A stretch of DNA of 64,000 nt. Origin: Rhizobium sp. ARZ01 (GTDB lineage: Bacteria; Pseudomonadota; Alphaproteobacteria; Rhizobiales; Rhizobiaceae). Position numbers and translations under genes: made by a program. Positions 24,895-34,805 of the stretch are shown in pieces. Where the stretch lies: assembly GCF_014851675.1 (NCBI RefSeq), contig NZ_JACVAE010000001.1:1178001-1242000 (forward strand), given 5' to 3'. How positions within the stretch are numbered: the stretch's first letter is position 1; the number at the start of each line of letters is the position of its first letter. The notes under the pieces were generated by a model. The model was given only the letters and a program-made list of their open reading frames with translations, was not told where the DNA came from and ran no database searches.

Positions 24895-25227
24895 TCAGAT
24901 GGAAAAGCTGGTGCCGCAGCCGCAACTTGCGACCGCATTGGGATTCTTGATCTGGAACGACTGCCCCATGAGATTGTCGACGAAGTCGATTTCCGCGCCA
25001 TCCATGTAGACGAGCGAGAGTTGGTCGATCAGCACGCGGGCCTCGCCCTTCTCCAGGACAAGATCGTCGGCGCCGGTGGCATCGACCAGATCGAACTTGT
25101 AGGAGAAGCCGGAACAGCCGCCACCTTCGACCGAAACGCGCATGGCATTCTTGGCGGGGTCAGCGCCGAGGATGACAGCAATGCGCTTGGCTGCAGCGTC
25201 TGAAAGGGTGACGTTCTTGTCGCTCAT
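24895..25227 (-). CDS. erpA: Iron-sulfur cluster insertion protein, HesB/IscA family (ErpA)
   Basis: A 110-residue A-type Fe-S carrier. Three conserved cysteines are present: Cys38 in EGGGCSGFSY and Cys102/Cys104 in ASCGCGTSF. A-type carriers receive clusters from the SUF or ISC scaffold and pass them to target enzymes. ErpA is favoured over IscA or SufA because it is not in a suf or isc operon, but the name is assigned by context. It is followed by xthA on the same strand. Confidence 0.85.
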   Translation of the reverse strand: MSDKNVTLSDAAAKRIAVILGADPAKNAMRVSVEGGGCSGFSYKFDLVDATGADDLVLEKGEARVLIDQLSLVYMDGAEIDFVDNLMGQSFQIKNPNAVASCGCGTSFSI

Positions 25228-25440
25228 GAGGGCCTCCGGGCGGGGTCAAGGTCCGCCGAGATTCGATTCTTTTGCCGATACTTGCCGATCGGCGGCTGTT
25301 TCATATCGTATCGTGCACAGCAAATGATTGATATCATTATTCAATAGGCATGATGCTTGCAGTGCGGCTTTACGCTGTGCACACTATAGGTATGAAGGCA
25401 TCGGGGCTGCGTCAATGGGCGGCCCGAATGCAGGTGAGCC

Positions 25441-26658
25441 ATGACACTGGACAGACATGCCCTCGGCTTCGGCGCGGGCCAAAGGGCGATCTATGCGGCC
25501 GATCCCTGGTTGAACCGCGGTAGGCTTTTCGAAGAAGGGCAGAGCCCGACGCGCTCGGATTTCCAGCGCGACCGTGACCGGATCGTCCATACGACCGCCT
25601 TCCGCCGGCTGAAGCACAAGACCCAGGTCTTTATCGCGGCAGACGGCGATCATTACCGCACCCGACTGACCCATACGATCGAGGTGGCGCAGATTGCGCG
25701 GGCGCTGGCGCGCGCGCTCAAGCTGGACGAAGACCTCGCCGAGGGAGTCGCGCTGGTACACGACTTCGGTCACACCCCGTTCGGCCACACCGGGGAGGAT
25801 GCCCTTCACGAGGCACTCGCCCCTTACGGCGGTTTCGACCACAATGCCCAGTCGCTTCGCATCGTCACCAAGCTGGAACGGCGCTATGCCGAGTTCGACG
25901 GGCTTAATCTGACCTGGGAAAGCCTGGAGGGGCTGGTCAAGCACAACGGCCCGCTGTTGACGCCGAAGGGTGAGGGGACACGCGGACCCGTTCCGCAGCC
26001 GATCCTCGACTACTGCGCGCTCCACGATCTCGAACTTGCCAGCTATGCCAGTCTTGAGGCGCAGGTTGCCGCGATTGCGGATGACATCGCCTACAACACC
26101 CATGACATCGACGACGGCCTGCGCGCCGGCTATCTCTCCTTCGATATGTTGGAAGAGGTTCCCTTCCTGGCCGAGTTGATGGCGGAGGTGCGGCGTCTTT
26201 ATCCGGCACTGGAGCCATCGCGCTTTACCCACGAGATCATGCGCCGGCAGATCACCGCCATGGTCGAGGACGTCATCGGTTATGCGCAAGCCGCGCTGAG
26301 CGACGTTCGACCGGAATGCGTGGACGACGTGCGTCAGGCCGGTCGCGTGATGGCGACTTTTTCCGAGCCGTTTGCCGCGACTGACAAGGCGATCAAGAAG
26401 ATGCTCTTCTCGCGCATCTACCGCCACCCGGAAGTGATGCGCGTGCGCGCCAATGCCGCGTCTATCGTCACCGACCTGTTCCAGGCCTTTATGGACGATC
26501 CGCAACAGATGCAAGGACACTATTGGGTGGACCATATCCGCGAAATGCCCGAGGCGGCGAGGGCTCGCCACGTCGGCGACTACCTTGCCGGCATGACGGA
26601 TAACTACGCAGTCGATACCCACAGGCGGCTGTTTGACCATACGCCGGAATTGCGATAG
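25441..26658 (+). CDS. dgt: Deoxyguanosinetriphosphate triphosphohydrolase-like protein
   Basis: A 405-residue HD-domain phosphohydrolase of the dGTPase family. The metal site is complete: [27 protein letters not shown] and [28 protein letters not shown] is also typical. Members hydrolyse dNTPs to deoxynucleoside plus triphosphate and help control nucleotide pools. It is placed directly before argS, the usual rhizobial order. AGGTGAG precedes the ATG. Exact substrate preference cannot be read from sequence. Confidence 0.92.
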   Translation: MTLDRHALGFGAGQRAIYAADPWLNRGRLFEEGQSPTRSDFQRDRDRIVHTTAFRRLKHKTQVFIAADGDHYRTRLTHTIEVAQIARALARALKLDEDLAEGVALVHDFGHTPFGHTGEDALHEALAPYGGFDHNAQSLRIVTKLERRYAEFDGLNLTWESLEGLVKHNGPLLTPKGEGTRGPVPQPILDYCALHDLELASYASLEAQVAAIADDIAYNTHDIDDGLRAGYLSFDMLEEVPFLAELMAEVRRLYPALEPSRFTHEIMRRQITAMVEDVIGYAQAALSDVRPECVDDVRQAGRVMATFSEPFAATDKAIKKMLFSRIYRHPEVMRVRANAASIVTDLFQAFMDDPQQMQGHYWVDHIREMPEAARARHVGDYLAGMTDNYAVDTHRRLFDHTPELR

Positions 26659-26725
26659 TCACCCGGGCCGACTGGAAATTCAGCGCTTTGAGGCGCTTGG
26701 CGCAACCTGCGCACGGATGGAAGAC

Positions 26726-28486
26726 ATGAACCTCTTTGTCGATTTCGAGACCCGAATCAAAAGCGTATTGGAAGAACTTGATGTCGTGCGTGAAAAGCGC
26801 GCCGAAGTCGATTTTTCCCGCATCGGCGTCGAACCGCCGCGCGATGCCAGCCACGGCGATGTGGCGACGAATGCTGCGATGGTGCTGGCAAAGCCGCTCG
26901 GCACCAATCCGCGCGCACTCGCCGAACTGATCGTGGAGAAACTGCGCCAGGATCCGGAAGTCGCCGAGGTGTCGGTGGCAGGCCCAGGCTTCATCAACGT
27001 CCGCCTGTCCGTCGGCTACTGGCAGAAGGTGCTCGCCGACATTATCCGTCAGGGCACGGAGTTCGGCCGCAGCCAGATGGGTTCCGGGCGGAAGATCAAC
27101 GTGGAATATGTCTCGGCCAACCCGACGGGTCCCATGCATGTCGGCCATTGCCGCGGCGCCGTCGTTGGTGATGCGCTCGCCAATCTGCTCGGCTTCGCCG
27201 GCTACGGCGTGACCAAGGAATACTACATCAACGACGCCGGTTCGCAGGTCGACGTGCTCGCCCGCTCCGCCTTTCTGCGCTATCGCGAGGCGCTGGGCGA
27301 GAAGATCGGCGAGATACCGGCTGGGCTCTATCCGGGGGACTATCTGGTGCCGGTCGGCGAGGCACTCGCTGCTGAATTCGGCTCCAGCCTGCGCCTGATG
27401 CCGGAGGAAAAGTGGCTGCCGATCGTTAAGGACCGCACCATCGATGCGATGATGGCCATGATCCGCGACGACCTGAAGGCGCTCAACGTCACCCATGAGG
27501 TCTTTTACTCGGAGCGTACGCTGCATGCCAATGGCGGCGCGCCGATCCGCACGGCAATCAATGACCTGACGTTCAAGGGGCATGTCTACAAGGGCGTGCT
27601 GCCGCCGCCTAAGGGGCAGTTGCCGGAAGACTGGGAAGATCGCGAGCAGACGCTGTTCCGCTCGACGGAGGTTGGTGACGACATCGACCGGCCGCTGATC
27701 AAGTCCGACGGCAGCTATACCTATTTCGCCGCCGACGTTGCCTACTTCAAGGACAAGTTTGATCGCGGCTTCGATGAGATGATCTACATTCTCGGCGCCG
27801 ACCACGGTGGATATGTCAAGCGGCTGGAGGCTGTCTGCCGGGCGATTTCCGAGGGTAAGGCGAAGCTGACGGTGCTGCTTTGCCAGCTCGTCAAGCTGTA
27901 TCGAAACGGCGAGCCGGTGAAAATGTCGAAGCGCTCGGGCGACTTCGTCACTCTGCGTGAGGTCGTAGAGGAGGTCGGCTCCGATTCGGTGCGCTTCATG
28001 ATGCTCTATCGCAAGAGTTCCGAGCCGCTCGATTTTGACTTCGCCAAGGTCACGGAGCAATCGAAGGATAACCCGGTCTTCTACGTGCAATATGCGCACG
28101 CGCGCTGCATGTCGGTCTTCCGGCAGGCCGCAGAAGCCTTCCCAGATCTCGACCTCGATGGCATCGATTTAGCCTCCGCAGTAGCCGGCAATATCTCCGA
28201 CGCCAGTGAACTGCAGTTGCTTGCCAAGCTTGCAGAGTATCCCCGCGCCATCGAGGCTGCGGCACAGGCCCACGAGCCCCACCGCATCGCATTTTACCTT
28301 TATGACCTGGCAAGTGCTTTCCACGCGCACTGGAATAAGGGCAAGGATCAGCCCGACTTACGTTTTGTTAATGATAAAAACCGAGAATTGAGTATAGCCA
28401 GACTCGGGCTGGTGTATGCCGTCGCATCTGTTCTAAAGTCGGGGCTTGCCATTACAGGCACAGCCGCCCCGAACGAGATGCGGTAG
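26726..28486 (+). CDS. argS: Arginyl-tRNA synthetase
   Basis: A 586-residue class I synthetase that charges tRNA-Arg. It begins [19 protein letters not shown], the Add1 domain. The HIGH motif appears as [20 protein letters not shown], and the KMSKS-like loop as [20 protein letters not shown]. The anticodon-binding DALR helices close the protein ([20 protein letters not shown]). GGAAGAC lies just before ATG 26726; the frame from 26633 overlaps the end of dgt and is not used. It is probably cotranscribed with dgt and the SPOR gene. Confidence 0.96.
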   Translation: MNLFVDFETRIKSVLEELDVVREKRAEVDFSRIGVEPPRDASHGDVATNAAMVLAKPLGTNPRALAELIVEKLRQDPEVAEVSVAGPGFINVRLSVGYWQKVLADIIRQGTEFGRSQMGSGRKINVEYVSANPTGPMHVGHCRGAVVGDALANLLGFAGYGVTKEYYINDAGSQVDVLARSAFLRYREALGEKIGEIPAGLYPGDYLVPVGEALAAEFGSSLRLMPEEKWLPIVKDRTIDAMMAMIRDDLKALNVTHEVFYSERTLHANGGAPIRTAINDLTFKGHVYKGVLPPPKGQLPEDWEDREQTLFRSTEVGDDIDRPLIKSDGSYTYFAADVAYFKDKFDRGFDEMIYILGADHGGYVKRLEAVCRAISEGKAKLTVLLCQLVKLYRNGEPVKMSKRSGDFVTLREVVEEVGSDSVRFMMLYRKSSEPLDFDFAKVTEQSKDNPVFYVQYAHARCMSVFRQAAEAFPDLDLDGIDLASAVAGNISDASELQLLAKLAEYPRAIEAAAQAHEPHRIAFYLYDLASAFHAHWNKGKDQPDLRFVNDKNRELSIARLGLVYAVASVLKSGLAITGTAAPNEMR

Positions 28487-28547
28487 TGTCACCATTTGCC
28501 CACAATAAGCTGGCAGACGCGTTTTTGTAGCTTGTGAGTGGAGCAGC

Positions 28548-31500
28548 ATGGCAGACAAGAATCTCGCGCGAAGCGGATCCGCCGATATCGATCTCCTGTC
28601 GGACGACGATCCTTTGGCAGAACTCGCACGCATTGTCGGCTACGAGCCTCGCAATGTCCCGACGGCGGCGCGTCCAGTGCCGCCGGAACCCCTCCAGGAG
28701 CCCGCTTTCGATCTGGAAGGCGAGTTGCTGCGCGAATTCGCGCGCTACGACGCTCCGTCACTTGATCCTGTAGCGGATGTCGAAGCGGATCGGCATGTCA
28801 CATTTGGTGACGCCGCAGGCAATGCGCATGCAGGGGGGGTGGCGGAGCCTGTCGAAGGCGCCGCAGAGTCTACCGAGCAAACGCACGACTTTACGCAACT
28901 GTCACCGCCGGTCAGTGATTCGGAACGGCACGGCGGCTATTCACCATCTGACGCGAGCGTCGCTACGTCTGCGGGCGAATGGGCCGCGGCGCAGGTATTC
29001 CCCGAGGTAACGCAGTCTGCCGAGGTCGAGCAGCCTGTGGTCGCCGAGTCGGCGCCGGTTGCTGCGGTCGACATCCCTCCCCTGAGTGAGCCCGTCTTCC
29101 TTGGCTTGCAGCCGGCTGAAGTCGCGCCGTCTCTCGAGCCGGTTGCGCTTGATCTTGATCTTGATCTTGATCGCGAGCTTGAGCTTTCGCTTGGTGATGC
29201 TTTCGCCGATATGCCGGAGGCAAGGCATGTCGAGGCGCCTGCGCACCAGGTCGAGACACAATATGTTCCGAACGCGGACACATCCTACGATGCCGCAGCA
29301 GCTGGTTTGCCAATCGCGGCCACCGGCGACGCGCATACCGGCGTGCTGCAGGAATCGATTGTCGAGCCGGTCCCCTCCATCGTTTATCGCGAAGAAGTTA
29401 GCCTGGCGTCGCCACCTGTTTATTCGGAACCGCTGCCGGTAAATACGGAATTCGGCGAAGGGGCGCATTTCGAAGCCGCCGAGTTGCCGGTCGAGATTGC
29501 CTCGGTCGATTTCGTGCCGGCGTGGATGGCCGAGCCGCAGACTGATGTGCCCATGGCAGCCGTTGAGGATGCGCTGGCTGCGTCCGTGGCAGAAGCGACC
29601 TCAACTTTCGAGCCAGAGCCTTCTTATGAGCAGGCTCCCGCTGCTCGCGTCGCGGATGGCTACCATCTCGATGAACTCCTGGCCGAGGTCGAACGCTTCC
29701 CGGTACCGGAGACCCGTTCGCCGCTGGCTGCACCGCCCGAGACTCCGCGCACGCGGCCCGGTACGTTGGACGGGTTCTCCAGCGTCAAGTTCGGCCGTGC
29801 TACCCCTGTTGCTTTCAATCGGCAGCAGGGAACTGTCACGACGCCTTCGCTTGCTGCAACGCCGGCACCAGCGGCTCAATTCGAGCCAGCGACTGTCCCG
29901 GCTGCCCTGGCTGTCGAAATGGTGTCGGAAGCAAGCTGGACTGTTGCACCGCAGACTGCGGAGCCGGCAATCGAAAGCGCTGCTGCCGAAGGTGAGGACG
30001 CATTCGCGAATTTCGAGCTCGATCTTTCCGACATAGAGCTCGATCTGGATGCATCCGACCTGATGCTGGAGGATGAGCCGAGGCCCGTTGTCGCCCCGAT
30101 CGCTCCGCAGCCGGCGGCTGTTGCACCGCATGTCGTCTCCGGGCCAGCAGTGGCGGAATTTTCTGCCCCGCAGCCGCTGCCGATCCTGTCTCCCATTCAG
30201 CAGACTAGAGCGGAACCTGCCTTTGTTCCTGCCGAGCCCGTCGCAGCGGCACGAGCCCCGGTGCCGGAAGACCTCGACGTCGTCCTGCCGTTCGACCCGT
30301 CGCTGATCGCAGAAACCGACACCAGTGTCGCGCCGGTCGCGGAACTGAATGTGCCGCACCTTCCGATCCCGGAGAAGGAAAAGCCGGCGGTTCACCAGCC
30401 GGAATACGACATCGACATCGATGCCGAGATGGCGCAGCTCTTCACGGACCCTGCAGCTGTTGCGGGCTATGCGCGCGGCACTGACCGGAGCGGCACTGTC
30501 GCGTCGGTGGCGGCTGCGGCCAAGGCGGGGGCGGGCGCAGCCGACGAATTTGACAAGGCTCTGGAAGAGGATCTGCGCCGATCGCTTTCGCAGCCGGAGC
30601 GCCACGCCATTCCGCTCGACGCGCAGATCGATGACGAGTTCGTCGGCGATGGCTATAACGAGCCGGCCCGTCGCGGCAGGGGGATGATGATTGCAGCCGC
30701 GGCAGCCGTCGCTGTCGTTCTCGGCGGTGCGGGCGTCTACGCATACCTCGCAAGCACGGGTGCCGTTGGCACAGATGCCAGCGAGCCGCGCGTCATCCTT
30801 GCTGACAAGGACCCCGTGAAGATCGTGCCCGAGGAAAAGGGCGGCAAGACGGTGCCGAACCAGGACAAGGCCGTCTATGACCGTGTTGCCGGCGCTACCA
30901 ATACGGCAACGACGCAGGAACAGCTCGTCACCTCGACCGAAGAGCCGGTGGACGTGGTACAGCGCACCCTGGCGCCCGAGTCGTTGCCCTTCGATGGCCC
31001 GGAAGACGAAGCGCCAGCCATGGACAATGGAAATGCTTCCGCCAACGACGATCGTCTGCTTCCAGGTGTCGATGACGAGGCAGCAGCAGAGGCCAGCCAA
31101 CAGGGCCGGGCGCCGGTGGTATCGCCGCGCAAGGTCCGTACCATGATTGTCAAGCCTGATGGCACGCTTGTTGCGCGCGAAGAGCCTGCGGTCGAGCCGG
31201 AAAGCGCCCTTGCGTCTGCCGAGAGCAACGTCGAGGCGCCGACGACCGGGAACGCAACTGTGGACGCTTCCGCATCGGCCAGCGCTGATGCAGGGCTGCG
31301 CGCCGAGCAGACAGCTGGAGCGGCCGTGGCCGCGGATGAGAATGCGCGTGCGATACAGGACGCCGCCAATGCCTCCGTCGCGGATTCGGCGCCGGTTCGT
31401 GTGGTTAGGACGACGACGGTCGGCAGCCCGGCGGATGCAACCGCCCAAGTCGCTGCAGACCAAGCCAGCGGGACGGCGCCCAACGGCGCTCCGGTTCCCG

Positions 31501-31898
31501 TGACGCGGCCAGCCGAGCAGCCGGTCGACGTCGTCGGAACGGTAACGGAACGCGGCCGCGTTGCAGACGCCAAACCGACGGAAACGGCCGCCCTCGCAGC
31601 CGATCAAACCCAGCAGGCTGCAGCCGAGCAGGCACCGGCGGCAACGGCCAATCCGGGCGGCTATGTCATCCAGATCGCCTCGCTGCCTTCCGAAGAGGAG
31701 GCGAACAAGTCCTATAAGAGCCTGTCTGCGAAGTTCTCGGGCATGATCGGCGGTCGCGGCGTGGACATCAAGCGTGCCGACATCCCGAACAAGGGAACCT
31801 ACTATCGCGTCCGCATTCCGGCCGGTTCCAAGGAAGAGGCCAATGCGCTCTGCGCCAAGTACAAGAGCGCCGGTGGCAGCTGTCTGGTCACCAAATAG
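28548..31898 (+). CDS. Large SPOR-domain cell-envelope protein
   Basis: A 1116-residue bitopic membrane protein. The first 700 residues are a disordered, Pro/Ala/Glu-rich cytoplasmic region. One membrane span lies near residue 710 (GMMIAAAAAVAVVLGGAGVY), followed by a long periplasmic linker. A C-terminal SPOR domain covers about 1040-1116 (GGYVIQIASLPSEEEANKSY ... YYRVRIPAGSKEEANALCAK). SPOR domains bind glycan strands stripped of stem peptides at division sites, so a septal or polar peptidoglycan role is likely. It sits between argS and nagZ, another peptidoglycan gene, as in other Rhizobiales. A four-copy hexanucleotide repeat lies inside. It has its own terminator. Confidence 0.88.
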   Translation: MADKNLARSGSADIDLLSDDDPLAELARIVGYEPRNVPTAARPVPPEPLQEPAFDLEGELLREFARYDAPSLDPVADVEADRHVTFGDAAGNAHAGGVAEPVEGAAESTEQTHDFTQLSPPVSDSERHGGYSPSDASVATSAGEWAAAQVFPEVTQSAEVEQPVVAESAPVAAVDIPPLSEPVFLGLQPAEVAPSLEPVALDLDLDLDRELELSLGDAFADMPEARHVEAPAHQVETQYVPNADTSYDAAAAGLPIAATGDAHTGVLQESIVEPVPSIVYREEVSLASPPVYSEPLPVNTEFGEGAHFEAAELPVEIASVDFVPAWMAEPQTDVPMAAVEDALAASVAEATSTFEPEPSYEQAPAARVADGYHLDELLAEVERFPVPETRSPLAAPPETPRTRPGTLDGFSSVKFGRATPVAFNRQQGTVTTPSLAATPAPAAQFEPATVPAALAVEMVSEASWTVAPQTAEPAIESAAAEGEDAFANFELDLSDIELDLDASDLMLEDEPRPVVAPIAPQPAAVAPHVVSGPAVAEFSAPQPLPILSPIQQTRAEPAFVPAEPVAAARAPVPEDLDVVLPFDPSLIAETDTSVAPVAELNVPHLPIPEKEKPAVHQPEYDIDIDAEMAQLFTDPAAVAGYARGTDRSGTVASVAAAAKAGAGAADEFDKALEEDLRRSLSQPERHAIPLDAQIDDEFVGDGYNEPARRGRGMMIAAAAAVAVVLGGAGVYAYLASTGAVGTDASEPRVILADKDPVKIVPEEKGGKTVPNQDKAVYDRVAGATNTATTQEQLVTSTEEPVDVVQRTLAPESLPFDGPEDEAPAMDNGNASANDDRLLPGVDDEAAAEASQQGRAPVVSPRKVRTMIVKPDGTLVAREEPAVEPESALASAESNVEAPTTGNATVDASASASADAGLRAEQTAGAAVAADENARAIQDAANASVADSAPVRVVRTTTVGSPADATAQVAADQASGTAPNGAPVPVTRPAEQPVDVVGTVTERGRVADAKPTETAALAADQTQQAAAEQAPAATANPGGYVIQIASLPSEEEANKSYKSLSAKFSGMIGGRGVDIKRADIPNKGTYYRVRIPAGSKEEANALCAKYKSAGGSCLVTK
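29148..29171 (+). repeat. Four tandem copies of CTTGAT inside the SPOR gene
   Basis: The repeat unit is six bases, so copy-number change keeps the reading frame and only lengthens or shortens the Leu-Asp tract in the disordered region. Confidence 0.9.
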
Positions 31899-31923
31899 CC
31901 GAGCGGCCGAGAGCATCTCAACG

Positions 31924-31950
31924 AATGGCGCGGTCATACCGCGCCATTTC
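31924..31950 (+). terminator. Rho-independent terminator after the SPOR gene
   Basis: Stem AATGGCGCGGT / ACCGCGCCATT, 3-base loop, then TTCTGTCTC. The U-tract is weak but the stem is strong. Confidence 0.7.
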
Positions 31951-32029
31951 TGTCTCTACGGGGTGCTTTTTTGTGAATGTTTTTGGACTGCTCTCGCCTT
32001 TCGCGTCAGGCGCCGTATGATTCGGACCC

Positions 32030-33049
32030 ATGAGCGAATCGAAATCCTTCATTTCCGGTTGCAAGGGCCTGTCCCTCACCGATGACGAAAAGGCCTTCTT
32101 CAGGGATGAACGTCCCTGGGGCTTCATCCTGTTTGGCCGCAACATCGGCGAGCCGTCGCAGGTCGCTGATCTCACGGCCGCACTGCGTGATACCATCGGC
32201 GGCGATCCGTGCATTCCCGTGCTGATCGATCAGGAAGGTGGTCGCGTCCAACGCGTGAAGCCTCCTTACGTGCCGCAGTATCCGAATGCCGCAGCCCTCG
32301 GCGCCATCTATCGACAGGACGAGGAGAAAGGGCTTCGGGCTGCCTGGCTGATGTCACGCCTCTTTGCCTTCGACCTCTCCCGCCTTGGCGTCAACGTTGA
32401 TTGTCTCCCGGTCCTCGACGTGGCCGTACCAGGGGTGCACGACGTTATCGGCAACCGCGCCTATGGCCAGGAACCGGAGATCGTCTCCGCCATGGGCAAG
32501 GCGGCGTCCGACGGCCTGAAGGCGGGCGGGCTGCTGCCGGTGATGAAGCACATGCCCGGCCACGGACGCACGATGGTCGATTCTCATCACAATCTGCCGG
32601 TCGTGACCGCGCCGATGAACGAGCTGGAGGCGGTCGATTTCGTGCCGTTCCAACGCATGAAGGACGAATTGATGGCCATGTCGGCGCACATCGTCTTCAC
32701 CGAGATCGACAGGGACAATCCGGCGACGACATCGCCCAAGATCGTCCGGGACGTCATTCGCGGCCACATTGGTTTTGATGGGCTGCTGATGTCCGACGAC
32801 GTTTCGATGAACGCGCTTCGCGGCGACATTGCCGCCCGTGCGCGCGGTATCGTCGAGGCGGGTCTCGATTTGGTGTTGCATTGCCATGGCATCATGGAAG
32901 AAATGATTGCAGTTGCAGAGAATGCGCCGCCGCTGGTAGGAGAAAGTCGCCGGCGCGCGGATGCCGTGACGGCCGGTTTCCCGCAGGCAGATGACGCGGA
33001 CGAGCAGGCGCTGCGGGAGGAGTTTAACTCCCTGATCGCTGTTGCCTGA
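32030..33049 (+). CDS. nagZ: Beta-N-acetylhexosaminidase NagZ
   Basis: A 339-residue cytoplasmic glycoside hydrolase family 3 enzyme that removes GlcNAc from anhydro-muropeptides in peptidoglycan recycling. Signature pieces: PVLIDQEGGRVQRV, LGVNVDCLPVLDV, the catalytic loop VMKHMPGHGRTMVDSH with the His/Asp dyad region, and GLLMSDDVSMNAL with the nucleophile Asp. No signal peptide, as expected. In organisms with AmpC/AmpR its product induces beta-lactamase; no such genes are here. It precedes scpAB. Confidence 0.95.
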   Translation: MSESKSFISGCKGLSLTDDEKAFFRDERPWGFILFGRNIGEPSQVADLTAALRDTIGGDPCIPVLIDQEGGRVQRVKPPYVPQYPNAAALGAIYRQDEEKGLRAAWLMSRLFAFDLSRLGVNVDCLPVLDVAVPGVHDVIGNRAYGQEPEIVSAMGKAASDGLKAGGLLPVMKHMPGHGRTMVDSHHNLPVVTAPMNELEAVDFVPFQRMKDELMAMSAHIVFTEIDRDNPATTSPKIVRDVIRGHIGFDGLLMSDDVSMNALRGDIAARARGIVEAGLDLVLHCHGIMEEMIAVAENAPPLVGESRRRADAVTAGFPQADDADEQALREEFNSLIAVA

Positions 33050-33091
33050 GGGTTTCGCGAGCATAATGGGCGTTCCGCGCTAGGAGCATAG

Positions 33092-33952
33092 GTGTACGGG
33101 TCGAGGTTCAAGCCGCAGAAGGTTCAAGCATCGGACAGCGCGCCGATGGAAGAACTGTGGCAGGACAACGACGGCCGCGGCCTCCACGAAGAGGGGCTCG
33201 TCGTCGACATCGCCGGTTTCGAGGGACCACTCGACCTCCTGCTGCATCTCGCCCGGACCCAGAAGGTCGACCTGGCTCGAATCTCCATCCTGGCGCTGGT
33301 AGAACAGTATCTCCACTTTATCGATCGCGCCCAGCGCATCAGGATCGAGCTCGCCGCCGACTATCTGGTCATGGCGGCGTGGCTTGCCTACCTCAAGTCG
33401 CGGCTCCTCATTCCGCAAGCGCCGAAGGACGGCGGTCCGTCCGGCGAAGAGATGGCGGCGACGCTGGCCTTCCGCTTGAAGCGGCTGGAAGCGATGCGGG
33501 ACGCGGCGACTCGACTGATCAATCGCAACCGGCTCGGCCGTGATTTCTTCGTCCGTGGTGCACCGGAGCACATTCCAACGCAGCGAAAGTCTGCCTTCGA
33601 TGCCTCGCTCTACGACCTGCTTAGCGCCTATGCATCGATGCGCCAGCGTCATGCGATCACCCAGGTCACGATTGAAAAGCGCAACGTCTGGTCGCTTGCC
33701 GATGCGCGCGAGGTGCTGCATCGCCTGATCGGCGAAATCGAGGATTGGACCGCTCTCGACCATTTCCTTCTGCGCTATTTGGCCGCTCCCGGCGAGCGCA
33801 AGACGGCGATTGCGAGCGCCTTTGCCGCCTCGCTAGAAATGGTGCGCGAGGGACATCTGGAAATCCGCCAGGAAGGTGCTTTCCAGCCGATCTACCTGCG
33901 CCGGGGAGCGCAACCGAGAGCGCGTAGCGCCGAGGAAGACGATCGTGTCTGA
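33092..33952 (+). CDS. scpA: Segregation and condensation protein A
   Basis: A 286-residue kleisin subunit of the SMC-ScpAB condensin. The diagnostic N-terminal part reads FEGPLDLLLHLARTQKVDLA, followed by LVEQYLHFID and AADYLVMAAWLAYLKSRLL. The C-terminal winged-helix region is near the end (RKTAIASAFAASLEMVREGH). GTG start at 33092 with AGGAG 7 bases upstream. The stop overlaps scpB by 8 bp, so the pair is translationally coupled. Confidence 0.94.
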   Translation: MYGSRFKPQKVQASDSAPMEELWQDNDGRGLHEEGLVVDIAGFEGPLDLLLHLARTQKVDLARISILALVEQYLHFIDRAQRIRIELAADYLVMAAWLAYLKSRLLIPQAPKDGGPSGEEMAATLAFRLKRLEAMRDAATRLINRNRLGRDFFVRGAPEHIPTQRKSAFDASLYDLLSAYASMRQRHAITQVTIEKRNVWSLADAREVLHRLIGEIEDWTALDHFLLRYLAAPGERKTAIASAFAASLEMVREGHLEIRQEGAFQPIYLRRGAQPRARSAEEDDRV

Positions 33953-34664
33953 GGCGAGTGACAGCGAGAGCAAGGTGGCTGTGTCCGACAGCGCGACGGT
34001 CGTTGATCCGCGCCGCCTGCATGAAGCCGCACGCATCGCGGAGGCGTTGGTCTTTGCCTCCGCCGGACCGGTGGCGGAAGGCTATATCGCTGATCGTCTT
34101 CCGGCCGGCATCGATGTTGGACATGTGATGCGCCAGTTGAAGGCGCTCTATGCGGGGCGCGGCGTCAATCTCGTGCAGGTTGGCGACCATTGGGCCTTTC
34201 GTACCGCGCCGGATCTCTCGTTCGTCGTGCGCAGCGAAGAGGGCGAGGTTCGAAAACTGTCGCGGGCAGCCCTCGAAGTGCTCTCCGTCATCGCTTACCA
34301 CCAGCCGGTGACGCGCGCCGAAATCGAGGATATCCGTGGCGTTCAGACGTCCAAGGGAACGCTGGATGTGCTGCTCGAGGCCGGCTGGGTCCGCTTCCGC
34401 GGTCGCCGGCGCACGCCTGGTCGGCCGGTAACCTTCGGAACGACCAAGGACTTTCTGGATCATTTCGGGTTGGAGGAGCTACGCGATCTGCCGGGTCTTG
34501 AGGAACTGAAAGGAGCGGGTCTGTTGTCCGGCCGCATCCCGTCCAACTTCCAGATACCGTTGCCGCTCGGGGAGGATGAACTCGCCGAAGACGAGGATCC
34601 GATCACATCACTGGATCTTGAGGAGCTTGGCCTCTTGACACCGGGCGGAAAAGAAGACGAATAG
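33945..34664 (+). CDS. scpB: Segregation and condensation protein B
   Basis: A 239-residue ScpB with two winged-helix domains. Signature segments are EAARIAEALVFASAGPVAEG, AALEVLSVIAYHQPVTRAEI, EDIRGVQTSKGTLDVLLEAG and GRPVTFGTTKDFLDHFGLEE. It dimerises and binds ScpA in the SMC complex for chromosome segregation. GTG start at 33945 inside the scpA stop, with GAGGA upstream; the frame from 33876 is only an extension into scpA. A 30-residue acidic tail is normal for this group. Confidence 0.94.
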   Translation: MSEASDSESKVAVSDSATVVDPRRLHEAARIAEALVFASAGPVAEGYIADRLPAGIDVGHVMRQLKALYAGRGVNLVQVGDHWAFRTAPDLSFVVRSEEGEVRKLSRAALEVLSVIAYHQPVTRAEIEDIRGVQTSKGTLDVLLEAGWVRFRGRRRTPGRPVTFGTTKDFLDHFGLEELRDLPGLEELKGAGLLSGRIPSNFQIPLPLGEDELAEDEDPITSLDLEELGLLTPGGKEDE

Positions 34665-34805
34665 CGGAAGCTTATCGTCGTCCTGAATTGCCTTCGCTTT
34701 TCGGACGGAACGGCAGGGGCGGCAGGTGCAATTCCTGGGCTCAAGCGTGAAGGCAGGGATTGGCACGGCATGGCTTCGGGTTCGGCGGATTTGAACGGGA
34801 GCGAA

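Noticed and set aside
29601..31937. 778-codon minus-strand open frame opposite the SPOR gene
   Set aside because: It is an antisense shadow of a GC-rich gene: Arg/His/Gly-rich product, no start signal, no known domain, while the plus strand has a clear SPOR protein.
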